Below, piece by piece: positions 1 to 11,334 of a stretch of 64,000 nucleotides of DNA (the first letter of the stretch is position 1; each line of letters starts with the position of its first letter). The stretch spans positions 189,052,485 to 189,116,484 of the forward strand of contig OZ018321.1 of NCBI GenBank assembly GCA_963969495.1. Direction: 5' to 3'. The DNA comes from Ceratothoa steindachneri (Eukaryota > Arthropoda > Malacostraca > Isopoda > Cymothoidae). The notes under the pieces were generated by a model, which saw nothing but the letters and a program-made list of their open reading frames with translations, was not told where the DNA came from and did no database searches. The translations under genes and the position numbers were made by a program.

Positions 1-2525
1 TCTTGATATCATCTCGATATCCATGGTACCATGTGAGTATTTATGTTGTCCCTGGCTCTCTAATAACTGTTTTCTTATCTTCTGCCGTTCTACTACATCA
101 TTTAGTTGTAGGCTTTTACTTACCCATTTCTCAGCTTAACTGATCATCATGTCAACAATTGGCTTTGGCCTGTGGCTTTCAAACTTCCGCTCCGGGCAAC
201 ATGTTGAGCGTCAAATGGGGAAATGTTTCTTACGAACCGAAGATGCTGCCTATAGAAACGTATGCAATTTTCACTGTACATGTATGTGAAGTAGACTAAT
301 CAGACATGGTAGATAGTTGCCAAATGCGACAGGTCCTTTCATAGCAGCATAAAATTAGCTAATGTATGTATAGTTCAGCATAATAAATAGGTCCATTTTG
401 TATCCCATATGTTTTTTAAAGCCAAGAATGTCAATGACAAGAGCAAATACCCGGGCAGTTGACTTCCGTCCGTTGCTGAACGAACACGGGGTAAGGAGGC
501 GATGTAAGGTGTAGCTTGTGCAACCGGGCTGCAGCTGACACCTGGAGGATTGAGCCCTCCTGTCCTCAACACCGCAGTGTGCCCTCGTGGACCAAATACC
601 TGCAGTAGGATATGGTCCTGCCTTCCACACATTTTTACTACTTCAATCATGGCCACTTTCTTTACAGAAAATCCTTTATAGACTTTCTGAGGGAGGGCTC
701 GTTGCAATTACGCTTTACATTCAAGAAAAAAGGGGTGCGATCCTCTACCCCTCATCACCATGTCCTTCGAAGTTCAAGTTGTCTAACCGCAACATTACTT
801 ACAAGCATTTTCTCTTCCACTTTCTGACAGTGATTTCCACATCGGGTTTCTTTTTATCAACAAAAAGCAAAATTTCAATAAAATTATTGAATTTGTGTTC
901 AAATATTTTTGGTAATTCAATTTTTTAGTTTGCGATCAGTTTTTGTTCTTCAACGTGGCTCAATATTTTGATAAGGGCCATAAATTTGGTTTGTCGAGAT
1001 CAAAGGTAAGAATCTCTTCCGCTTCTACAGTTTCTACAGTATCTATAGCTCTTAGAGTCAGAAAACCCCTCAGACACAGCGTTTTCTTGGGACTTCCTAA
1101 CACAGCCTTTCTTCGAATCCATTATTCTGTTTTTTGATCAAGTATATAAATTTTTTAAAATATATAAATCAATTAAATATATTAAAGACCTTTTACCGCC
1201 TTCCTGAAATTGAAAAAAAATTTTTAGACGAAGACAAAGACATTTTCTTAATTTTGATAACAAAACTTTAACTCAGGTATATTTTGTTCTTCGGAGGATT
1301 TATTAGAACAGACTAAATTTATTCAATGATTCAAACTACCTAGCAATTTTTCCCTTTAGATCTCCCATATCTTAAAAAATTAGATTTAAAGAAATTTAAG
1401 AGATAATTCTCGCCCTTAAGAAAAGATGGAATTTAATACCCTGGTTTAAATTTCCCTACTCAACATTTTGCTTGAAAGATATACGATTTAGGGTCTCTTT
1501 TCAAGGGTGATATGCCCTTTTTTCATTCGAGCCCAGATTTGTAGTTTTGGTGGATTCTTTCGTATTTAACCTTTAATCAATATTTAAGGTTAAACAGAGT
1601 ATCTGTTAGAAAGACAGATGAACCTTTTAGATGAGATTTCTTTTCACCGTCCACTGTTATATAAAAAGGTATATATTAATTTTGCAAGGCTAAATATAAA
1701 TAATGGAAAGTTGAGGAGAATATTTTTAAAGTGGTGAATAAAAGTGAAGATGCTTTGTAAAAGGAACATCGCTACTTAGACCTCAAAATGGTTAAATGTA
1801 AGGTATTCATATCATAAACTCGCTTTTTGATGGTTGGTTGCGATCAAACTGTTGCATTACGCTTATCAAATGGCTTGTAATATATTCTTCTTTGCTTCGT
1901 TTTTTCAAAAAGGATTAGAAAATAAACATTAAAACATATAATTGGTTAAATATTTATAGTGTTAATAAAGTTCTTTGATAGTGATCCTCGGTTCTTTCAC
2001 TTTTTTTGGTACTTTTATCTTTTCATTTTCTTTGTTTTTACCTGCAACTTCTTTTATCTCTATCAAGTCTTAGGTGTTGGGTCATTTATTTGGGTGATGT
2101 GTTTTCTTTTTATTTCATTGCTACTTTTTTCTAGGTTCGAACTATTTGAGGGATCTTTAGAGAATCCCTTTTGAATATACTTTTCGAATTAAATATATTA
2201 AAAAAATATTTGTAATTTTACCTTCTGTCTCATTCGAGATGGTTATTTGCTAACTTCGTTCGGTTTAAATCTCGTTTGTGGCCGATTTCTAATGGGAAGT
2301 TTATTTATTAGGTTTGTTTAACTTGTTTGCCTTTGCGCTATGGAATAGCCTATATTTTGAGTATGTTTCAATCTTCTAAAGATGGGTAGTTAGGCTTGTT
2401 GTTTCCTTATTCATGAATTGCTTTTTAATAGTCTGTTGAGTGCACCATCTTCTGCGTTCCCTTTTAAAAGAAACAATCCATAAATGTATTTTTTTTGTCA
2501 TAGTGGTTGATCTGATGCCAACTGT
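1..2525. other. AT-rich region without recognisable gene
   Basis: I see no coding signal or familiar element here. Short open frames on both strands have low-complexity, Phe/Ser/Leu-rich composition as expected by chance in AT-rich DNA. A slightly GC-richer patch lies at about 430-610 but its translations match nothing I recognise. Confidence 0.5.
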
Positions 2526-2529
2526 ATAT

Positions 2530-2960
2530 ACAGTGTAGGCAAGTACAACAGGTCAGACCAGCTGCTCAGCCGTGGCAGACAGCCTCTTCCCTTCCTCAAG
2601 TTGTCCGTTTTCAGAAATCCCTACATGTCCAGGAATCGAGCTAAAGGCCATCCTGACGTCATCTCGAATCGCAGTATTCATAGAATCACGAAACTGCGAA
2701 ACAAAGGATGTCGAGATTCGAATGCTTTGAGAGTACTTGGCACACTCTGTAAGTCATCAAACTGGGTATGAAGCGTACTCTTCCATACCGAGCGGTAGAT
2801 GGCACCAGTTCCACTGTGATCTTAGATGCAGCACCCTAAACCTAAAGAGCACTGATGGTTTCAAACAAAGGGGAAGTAGAATGAAAATCGGCGCCCCCTT
2901 TGGACTTTGAGCCATATCTGTACAAAGTCATAGCTCCGGTGTGACAAGATGAGAAGTTTG
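2530..2960 (-). pseudogene. I-type non-LTR retrotransposon relic, RNase H region
   Basis: Read on the minus strand, this stretch gives frameshifted pieces that line up with the RNase H part of the intact element at 44885-51761. One piece ending FESRHPLFR corresponds to the intact ...GALESPHPLVR segment, and another, IPGHVGISENGQLEEGK, corresponds to VPGHVGIAGNERADEGAK. Several frame changes and stops separate them, so it is dead. It is one of three minus-strand relics of this clade in the first 12 kb. The alignment was made by eye and the ends are approximate. Confidence 0.65.
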
Positions 2961-2966
2961 GACGTT

Positions 2967-3025
2967 TCAGCACCTTGCCGTTTCAGCGATTGGCGTTTCA
3001 GCGCCAAGACATTTCAGCGCGCAGT
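2967..3025. repeat. Short tandem repeat with core GTTTCAGCG
   Basis: Four copies of a (G/A)TTTCAGC(G/A) core follow one another at 15-19 nt spacing with differing spacers. A related GCCGTTTCAGTCC occurs once near 4303. Too few and too irregular for a CRISPR-like array, and the context is eukaryotic. Confidence 0.5.
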
Positions 3026-3427
3026 CGAGGGGTATCAATGCGGCCACAATAAGAAAATTAAAATGTTTAAGTTATGAAGCAATGTTATTGCATGTTGTCG
3101 TAGGGTGCCCCTATAGAGGGCACGCTAGAAAATTGGGATACAGATCCCAGTGCGAGGGTTAAATAAACAAAATCGAGTGCGGTTGGCTTAAATAATCAAT
3201 TCTTAGAGGTTCTGGGATTAGAGAAACGGATGGTAGAAAAATAATTTTACTATATACAAAGAAAATATTAATAGCACAAATGAATAAATGACAATAAATA
3301 AAATGAGACCCGAGGCACCAAATGAAGGGGGGGGGTACGAATGATTCGAAAGGTACGAGAGTCAGAGAGAGGATGTACGGTGATTGCTTCCAGGGAAAGG
3401 GGGAGGGGAAGTGAAAATGATGGGGAT

Positions 3428-3806
3428 ACTCACGTAAAGCCTAATTGACTGGAGCCTTGGATGCGACGAGTAAGTGGGGCGCTGCGAAGTTCCAATGCAT
3501 CCTTCTTCTCTAACCTAGCTGAGAAATGAGCGAGGGAGTACTCCAGACGAGACAAAGTCTATACCCGAGTGATAGATGCCTGTCCGTGTCTATCGTGTGT
3601 CGGGCGGGAATTCTGGCCTTAGGTACGAGCAAGGCCTGGTAGAGGTGATGCGTCGCGTTCGTATCAGGAAGCCGTTGAGAGGCAAAGCAGGGCGTACGAG
3701 ACTGTACGTGGCTTCCCAAGACGGGGCTGTATGGTACTAATTTCTCAAAGCTTTTCTCTAAGTATTTATACTCCCTCGGCGGAAGTGGGTCGCCAGTGGC
3801 CTCCAA
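3428..3806 (-). promoter_or_regulatory. Candidate Pol II promoter and first exon (minus strand)
   Basis: On the minus strand a GC-rich block carries a canonical TATAAATA (3763-3770). It is followed about 300 nt downstream by a splice-donor-like ACGTGAGTAT (GT at 3432-3433). The region in between is locally GC-richer than its AT-rich surroundings. This could be a host first exon or the promoter and leader of a decayed LTR element; I found no terminal TG..CA with target duplication. Two open frames overlapping it (3510-3806 and 3866-4111, minus) match nothing I recognise. Confidence 0.25.
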
Positions 3807-4334
3807 AAGGGGACGGGGATCTCATTAGACTTGGCGCGCAAGGAGGGTAGTAGTCTCGGCAAGCCTCATAGCCTTGTGCAAAGGTCCTTGACACCGTAGG
3901 TCTGGCGCCAATCAGACGGTGCGACGGCGAGAAAGGGAACCCAACCCTGCTCGCACAACCGCGCGAAATTCTCGCTGCTCCCTTGGGGCTGTCTAGGCGT
4001 GCAGGTGTATCTTCTCAGGCGCCACAGGTAGACTTTTGGTTCTAGAGGAGGGGAGGGTAACCTTCTCTCTCTGATACACGTAATTGTCTTTCTTATTATT
4101 CTAATCTCCATTTGGAAATGTTAATTTATTATCTTAAAAAGGACTTATATTCAGTTATATATTTAATTAAATTTTAAGTATTTGTCGCTGCGTTAGTTTA
4201 GTTAAACTAAATTTAATTAGTTCAATGCGGCTTGAAAAGCTTAGCTACAGTATGTCTAATGCGGGTGTCAAAAATCAAAGTTGGTCACGCCTAGCCAGGC
4301 CGTTTCAGTCCAAAAATGTTCTAGTGCTACATTA

Positions 4335-4460
4335 TTGTAGTATTAAAAATTCTAACAGGATGGAAGAATTTGTTCGCGAAAAAATGTCCCCATATTAAAA
4401 TATTCAAAAATTGTAAAAGGAGGAAAGAATTTGTTTGCGAAAGATTTTCCCCATATTTCC
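4335..4460. repeat. Imperfect tandem duplication of about 60 bp
   Basis: Two adjacent copies share a GAAGAATTTGTTCGCGAAA-like segment followed by a ..TCCCCATATT segment (4362-4396 and 4422-4456), offset by about 60 bp and diverged at several positions. Confidence 0.5.
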
Positions 4461-4954
4461 GTATTATAAGTACCTTAAGACAAGAGCTTTTTAGCACGCA
4501 TATGCGAAAATATTTATGGCTTTAGTGTTAATCTCTCGAGTACAGTAGTTCATTTATGATGGAAAACATTCATTGCAATGACGGATTCCTGAAAGAATAG
4601 AGTCAATCGGCCATCTATCGATCCTTTTGAAAACTCTGACAAAAGAAATCAACCTCTCTTTCATAAACATCCTTTAAGTTTAATATATAATTTAGTATAA
4701 TTATTTTACTTGTAAGCCACTATTTGAAATATTACTTGTAAGCAAGTTAACAAAGGGAAGATATGTACATGCAGTCATATGTAAAAATGTTTGACAACAT
4801 TCAAATGTTATCTATGTTTAAATAATATACATATTTAAAAGCCTTTTGCTGTTTTTTATATATATTCAGGAAAAGAGGCGATGTATTTCTTTATCAGAAG
4901 GATTTTGGCAGAGTAGCCCATTTTATGATAGCAACTATTTCGAAATTCACATCA

Positions 4955-5260
4955 AGAGTAGTATCAGCTGGATTTATTTTATTTTCAGACAATCCCCAGG
5001 CCATATTCAAGAGGCAAATGCTGGAAAGTTTAATATCAGCTGGATTATTGATTCTATATTTAGAGAATCCACATGCCATGTTCCAACACATGGCATGTGT
5101 TGGAAAGTTTAACAGAAGCTGGATTATTGACTCTATTTGTAGATAATCTTCAGACCATATTCCAACGTCGAAGCCTCATAAAGTTTAATATCAGCTCGAT
5201 TATTAACTATTTTTCAACTATCTCCAGACCACATTTTAATGAATGCACCCCATAAAATGC
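4955..5260. repeat. Tandem repeat, about 77-bp unit, four copies
   Basis: Four diverged copies start near 4955, 5029, 5107 and 5184, each with a GTTTAATATCAGCTGGATTATT-type head and a CAGACCATATTCCAA-like middle. The second copy contains a strong palindrome (5070-5103). No coding potential recognised. The region 5261-5552 that follows holds nothing I can identify. Confidence 0.6.
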
Positions 5261-5552
5261 TCTTAACCTAGCGTATTAGCTCAAAGCAGAACCATTAAAT
5301 CTTAGCAGGTGATATTTAAAGGATTAATTTAGGGATGGATTCGATGGTTCTGTTCAGTTTTATCCCTGAACAATTCTGGCGAATTCCTTAAAAGGCTATT
5401 TTAAACTCACCTGGAAATGGTGCTCATCTTTATCAATTACATCCTGTGTATATATAAATGCTTAACTTCCTATATTTCAGCATTTCTTCTCCGAGGTTAG
5501 AGTTGATTTAAACTATTCTTGTGGCCTCTTTTAAAATATTCAACCTTAAAAC

Positions 5553-7763
5553 ATGGCTCATTTTGTAAGCAGTAAGAGAGGAAAAGGAAAATTTTGTCAT
5601 GGCAGATACATCTATCGGTTTGATAAAGTTAGTAATGCGGAGACAGCATGACTCAAGCTGGTATTACAAAGATAACAAATAGAGAAGTACTAAGGAAAAT
5701 GATTCGACGAACGCGGAAGGAAATAAACAAAGTGCCCGACAGTTTCAGTTATATGTATGAACTAGAAATACCTCAAGAATTTAAGGTGTACAAACCAACC
5801 CCAGAAAGAGAGGAGAATAATTGCTTAGTTGACGATGGTTCGGGGCATGAAAGAATTATCATTTTTGGAAGAGAGACCTGGTTGGAACATTTAGCGACTT
5901 CTAATTATTGGTATGTTGATGGAACTTTTGTGTGTGCCCGAAATCTATTTTATCAAATTTACATCTTAATAGTAAGAAATCATAGACGTGTTCATCAGAT
6001 ACTATAAGTGCTCTTACAAAATAAGGAGTGCGAAACTTACAAAAGAATGTTGAATGTGAGGAAATCCCCACGTGGAAGATCTTTAGCAGAAAGGAACTCT
6101 CATGTGCAGCAGAAGGCCCGGCTAGGCCTGAAGTGGTAAGCCTACCCCCCCCCCTCCCACAAGCGGTAGCCTCGAATCGAGTCCCCCACGATTCACCTTT
6201 ATGCGGGCTAAAATAGCTCTGCAAGAAGATTCAAGGCCCTTCGAGAGTAGAGCTGTTTCCCGCTAACCCCCAACTCCGGGGAAAGCCTCGGACATAAATA
6301 ACGCTCGACTCCCCGGAAGAGACACAGAGTTGAGAAGTCTCGCCCAGAAAACCAGAAGATTTTCCCATGGTTCCAAGTCAAGTGCTAGCAACAAAACAAA
6401 GTGACAGCTGGACTATTTTGTGTATTTGGAATTAGCCCCAGCCAGGAGGTAATTCCACTGAACGATCGCCCCGAGTAATTTTCCCGACTTCTTTCATCAA
6501 CTCCTGTCAAAGCCCTCCTCATTTCGGGTAGCCGAAATACTCTCCCTTGGACCGAAAGTTACCCCCTCCCCCCTTCCTTTTGGAGAACCGTCATCACTCC
6601 AACCTCCCGCTTTGAAGTCCGAGCGGCCTCACCTCAAGTGCAGAAGACATCCGTAAGCCAACCCCTCTCCCCCCTTTTAGTAACCCAATTGAGTTAATCC
6701 CCCCCCATTAGAATAGTCTCCTCCGGGAATACCTTAAGTTCTAACTTCATAGCCTAATTTATAACTACAATTCCCCCTTTCATTTACTGATGTGATTTTG
6801 CCCGTTAATTCTCTGAGGAAATTTTACCCATCAATTCTCTCATTATTTTTGTGTAAATAAAATTATATTTTTGATCATGCCTCTTTAAATAACCTTGAGC
6901 TTGGCCATTATTTACCTGACCTCCTTGCACTCTCTCGCTACTCAGCCCGTCTGAACTCGTGGTTTTCCGTCCCTTTTGTCGGTTCGCTTTCAAGTTATTG
7001 GTCCCTCCCTGCTAGATATAATATGGTATTGATATAATGTAATGTCATACCACGACATTGAATATTATTAATGACATTGTTCCAAATGCAGAGCCAAGTG
7101 CAATTATTTTAAATTTTGAGCAAGCGGCCATTTTGGCTATGAAGGAATCGTTCCTGAATGTGGAAATGCGAGGATGCCTTTTCCACTTGGCACAAAATGT
7201 GTTAAAGAAAATACAACAGAGATGCGCTATATGAGTCAGTAGAGTAATTACCCTGATTTTGCTTTACACGCTGAAATGATCACTGCTCTGGCCTTTATGC
7301 CAATAGAAAATTTAAATGTTATGTGGATGCTTTAGAAGCTGCTTTACCTGACCAGTTATCCGGACTCCTGAATTGGTTCGAGGATAATTACATTGGTCGC
7401 CCTAATGGAAGAAGAAATTGACGAAGAAGAGGATTATTTACTCCGGAGCTGTGAAATGTCCATCATGGGACTCTTGACGGAGAAGACAGAACAAAGAATC
7501 ACACTGAAGCGGCAAACAGGAGATTAAGATGCGAATTAAGAATGAATAAACCCACTGTATGGAAGTTCATCCAGGCTTTCCTTAAAATTAAAAAAGAAAG
7601 AGACGGGTATATGGAAAAGCTTGCATCTGGGCATGAATCTGCAGCAGTGAAATTGTTAACATACAGAAAAGCAGACGATAGAATTTTAAGAATTATTTTG
7701 CAGTATGAAGAAAGAAATGAAGCCGATTATTTGCGAGCAATTGTTCATAATTTAATGAACTAA
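5553..7763 (+). pseudogene. FLYWCH-MULE transposase pseudogene interrupted by a solo LTR
   Basis: The ATG at 5553 opens a 33-codon frame with FVSSKRGKGKF and YIYRF, the start of a FLYWCH-type DNA-binding zinc finger. From 5648 another frame contains YWYVDGTF, the first catalytic-Asp region of a MULE (Mutator-like) DDE transposase. A 1003-bp LTR follows (6055-7057). After it, 7063 onward gives NFEQAA then GCLFHLAQNV, matching the second acidic segment and the CxxH motif of the family. The tail (7440-7763) has LWN and HTEAANRRL segments and a helical C-terminus. When the LTR and one target copy are skipped, the frame is continuous across the insertion. Stops at 6006 and later, plus frameshifts, show the gene is dead. 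MULE transposases act in the nucleus on their own terminal repeats; I did not find those repeats. Confidence 0.75.
6055..7057 (+). mobile_element. Solo LTR, 1003 bp, 5-bp target duplication TTGAA
   Basis: The element starts TGTGAGG and ends CACGACA, so it has the TGT...ACA termini of an LTR. It is flanked by an exact TTGAA duplication (6050-6054 and 7058-7062). It sits inside the MULE transposase frame. A TATA-like CATAAATA (6293-6300) and a polyadenylation signal AATAAA (6856-6861) suggest the plus strand is the sense direction, with U3 before about 6320 and the R end near 6880. No gag or pol is present, so this is a recombination-derived solo LTR. A minus-strand open frame at 6805-6993 inside it is probably meaningless. 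Gypsy or BEL type cannot be decided from one LTR. Confidence 0.8.
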
Positions 7764-7957
7764 TCTATTTAAAATTTAGTGCCTTTCAATTCCGTCTACA
7801 TATACAGGGTGACCCAAAATAAACGGGCCCCAACTTTCGGTAGGCCTCATTTCTTAATTTTCTACAAGGATTGAATGAAACTTAGGTGATAACTAGTGTA
7901 TTGTGTTTAGAAACATCATATCAAAACATGAGCGTCTTTGGACCTTTCTTCTTTATT

Positions 7958-8880
7958 CTAGAGCGCGTGTTCGAGATGACCTCCATTTAGGTCTGTGCAT
8001 TTCTTATTGTGCACTGCGATTAAGTGACGAGAATCACATTCAAGCGGTAGTAGAGCATAAAACGTGTAGTTGAACTTACGGAAGCGGCATTGTGAAAAAG
8101 AGAGGTGACTTCTCATTTCCATGAAATAAGCTAACTTAACATTTACCAATTTCTTAATCAATTTGCCAATCAAAGGGTTAGAGAAATTGGGCGGAAACCA
8201 GCCGAGGGGGACGTCTCCCCACCTCACCCCTAGAAATTTCAGAAGATACCTGCCGACCCAATCCAATGGAACAAAGGTAAGGGAAGTGCAATGCATCGTT
8301 ACCTACCTATGTGTCGAATCATGATGTACAGGGTATCTTCATGAAAAGTGGCAGAACGCGAAAGGAGCGAAAGCGGAAGTCAAATTACTCAAAGAAAACA
8401 GGTTTGAATGGTCGCCTACCTCTCGATTTAAAGTCCAGTCGGGGGCCGTCCTTGAACAAGTGACGTGAGATGGAATAGTGGCAAAGCAGCATCCAGGTTA
8501 GAGAATGTAGAGACAGTCATGAAAGATTCCGTCACTCACGTGGGCCCTAGATAGTGGCCCCGCTTTGCTAGAACTTACCTCGAATCTCTTTGGCCAGCTT
8601 CCACACCATAATAAGAGGGGTTTTTCCTTTTTAGTGAGGACGAGTATGACCGCCATAAAAAGCAGCAAGCGTGCTTCGAAACGAAACGTAATCCTGCATT
8701 CACCCGACGAAACTCAAACAAGACCAAATCGTTCGGAATGCGCCTGTAACGCCTATAGGTTTATTGAGATCCATATGAGATCCATATCACACTCGGTCGA
8801 TCATTAAGGAAGAGGACCAGCAAGGAAAAAGTTCCAGACCATCAAGAAATAAATGTCAGGCGTGCGACGGTTAAGAAGAC
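7958..8880 (-). pseudogene. I-type non-LTR ORF2 relic (endonuclease-RT linker and RT start)
   Basis: The minus strand aligns piecewise with ORF2 of the intact element at 47754-51455. From high to low coordinates, FEFRRVNAGLRFVSKHA matches the intact AEFRRARARFRYVSKHA. A middle piece (LNREVGDHSNLFSLSNLTSA) matches the FNDKFTVSELRSA region. KLVNVKLAYF and FRKF match KLVNVRLAYF and FRKF in the RT fingers. Stops and frameshifts are scattered through it. The relic breaks off near 7958 before the catalytic YxDD motif. Divergence is much greater than between young copies, so this is an old insertion of the same clade. Confidence 0.75.
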
Positions 8881-8889
8881 GGAGAAGAT

Positions 8890-9200
8890 CTTCACGACCT
8901 TATTATCATCATTTCTGGTATTTGCTTCCCACTATTGAGAGAAACCCGTTCTCATTTTTCTAAATATCTCAGAATCTTGTGAATTGTTTACAATTTTTGG
9001 CCTATTTTTAAAGATCATCTCTCTATCTTGTTTTCGGTCTTCATTTCGGTCGTCTTTTATCAAGTGGAGTCTAATTGGTGATTTCTATAGCTCATTTACT
9101 TTCTTGGAATCTTGCCACATGACATACCAAATTCCATTGTAGGTTTCTTATTGCTTCAATTATATCCTGTAGTTTGGGTGGTACACATATTCAAGTGACT
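8890..9200. other. Intergenic, nothing recognised
   Basis: Short AT-rich stretch between two minus-strand retrotransposon relics. No repeats or coding signal seen. Confidence 0.4.
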
Positions 9201-9204
9201 GATT

Positions 9205-11300
9205 TTATGTCACTCTGTTATCACCATCATGATGCATCCATGAGCTATTTGTGTCGTTATAATGAATGTTAGAGTCATGGTCCAAGTGTTTGCTCGATAG
9301 GTCATAGTTAAGATCATGCATTAGTTTTATACTCTTGTTTTCATGCTGCTGGTGATTATTTCTTTTAATAATGATGATTGCATTTCCAAATGCCTTCCAG
9401 CCCAGAGTAATTCTGAGTTGAATATATGGATAATTTCCCGTTGCCATTGCAATCTAGTAACCAAGATAGACATTTATCTACGTTTCATTTTTCTCGTTGT
9501 CAATTGTAATGTCTATCATGTCGAACTCTGATTAGTTTGTCAGGACTTTTATTTTGGCAAGATTTATTTTTAGACCGACTCTTTTGCTTTCAAGGTTAGG
9601 TTCTTGAAGTAATGTTTGAATCTCTTCTAGTTTATCAGCTATGAGTAAAATATCATCTGCGAATCTGAGGTGATTCAGGTAATCACCATCGATTTTTAAG
9701 GATTTGTTTATTTCAGTTTAGCTTCTTAAAGTTTTCTTCTAGACAGGACGTGAATAATTCAGAAGATATAGTATCACTTTGTCTTCCACCTACCTTTCTG
9801 TAATTGAAAGAGTTCTGAATCCTTATACAATATAATGTGAGATCTAAATTTTGGTATATGTGTTGTATGATGATCACTGGTGTTTCTATTAAATCATAGG
9901 CTCTCTCGTACTCTACAAATACCAAGTATAGAGGCATATTTTACTCTGAAAGATTTTAATGAGCTGGTTGGTAGTATGTAAGTGGTCAATCGTTGATTAT
10001 ATTTTTTTAAAGCTAGTTTGTACTCTCAGGTGTTGATCATCTATCTGGTTTTGCAGTCTGTTTGTAATTACTTTTGTGAATAGGTTATAAGCACATGAGA
10101 GAAGGCTGATTGGTCTCTAGTTTGTAAGGTCCGTTCGATCATATATTTTGTGTACAAGGATTCCTGTGGTATTGTGGCGGTTCTCGTGAATCTTGCCTTG
10201 TCTGAGACTTTCAGCGAAGAGGTAAACTTGTTTGTCCACAATGACATCTCCAGCATTTTTCAACATGTCTAAGGTGATGTCGTCCGGACCTTGCGCTTTG
10301 TGGCTTTTCATTTTTTTGATTGCAATTTCAATAACTGATTTGAGAACTGCTGCGGCATTATTGTTGAGAGGTTTGGGTCGGTTGTGATCCTGAATGGTGT
10401 TGTTGCTTAAGTACAACTTTTCATACCACCACTTTTCTCTTTTACCTATTCTTTCTCGATCCTTGCTGATTTTACCGTCTTTTTTTCAGAAACTATGAGA
10501 TTTTCCTTTAAGAAATCCTTTTTTAGTCATATTATACTCATTTCCTTCTTTGGTAGTATTTTCAACTATAGTTTTATTATATTTTCTCATTTCAGCTCTT
10601 TTTCATTTTAATGGGCTTGTTAAGGTCTGCTAATTCAATTTGTGGGTTGGTGCTTGTTGCTTTAAGGACTTTGGGCTTTATTCATTAGGTTTAACGTTTC
10701 TTCTGAGAGATTGCTGATGTTCTTATTTTGTGTTTCCTTGTATTTTTAAATCAAGGTATGTTATGTGTTTCATCAAGTTATTGTTCATGGTTTGTATATG
10801 CATTGTGTCGTCTCTGAGTCAAAGGGATTTTCATGGAATGCTCTATGAAGATGGCGCTGGAATTCTGGAAAAAAAATTATTAGGAGCTTAATTGGTTTAA
10901 TGTTTTAATGGAATAGTTTTCTTCTCTCTTTCTGAATGTTAATTTTTATCCTACATCTGATCATCCAATGGACACTGATTTTGATTTTATTTATGATTTG
11001 GAAATTTTTGACACTGATTTTTTTCGACCAGTATATAAACAATTTCATTGTATCGCATAGTTTGGACTTTTCCAAGTTCATCTTTAGTTTAGCTTCCTTT
11101 TTAACATAGTGTTTGTAAACTTTGAGGTCTTGAACCAGCGTAAAGTCAACAAGAATTTGTCCCTTTTCATTTCATTCTCCCATTAGGAACTTTCTTGAGA
11201 ATTTTCTTGACAAACCTTGACATTAAATTCTCCCATAATGATGTTGAAATGGGTTTAGCTTTAGTTTAGGTTTGTCCTGATGTCATCATACTAGTATAAT
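9205..11300 (-). pseudogene. RTE-type non-LTR retrotransposon relic (endonuclease + RT)
   Basis: On the minus strand, high to low coordinates give an endonuclease piece around 11160-11250 (IMGEFNVKV, from the GDFNAKVG motif). An HWMIRCRIKINI segment (SDHR..R.. motif) near 10960 follows. The RT comes next: KDGKISKDRERIGK and EKWWYEKLYLS near 10440, AIKKMKSHKAQGPDDITLDM (10117-10416), YERAYD (9713-9937; D in the first catalytic block) and LRFADDILLIAD near 9680 (second block). The end has LRITLGWKAFGNAI (9205-9447), a typical RTE-group tail. Frame changes occur at least five times. It would have encoded a target-primed reverse transcription enzyme; it is now inactive. Placement in the RTE group rests on the motif set and is reasonable but not proven. 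Confidence 0.75.
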
Positions 11301-11334
11301 CTATATAATTCTTGCTGCATACTAGTACTTTTTT

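Noticed and set aside
2967..3025. CRISPR-like spaced repeat
   Set aside because: The repeat core is 9 nt, spacers are only 6-10 nt, there are four copies, and the genome is eukaryotic.
7797..7830. Terminal repeat TACAGGGTGACCCAAAATAA of a DNA transposon
   Set aside because: It looks like a TIR, but I found no inverted partner or target duplication nearby.
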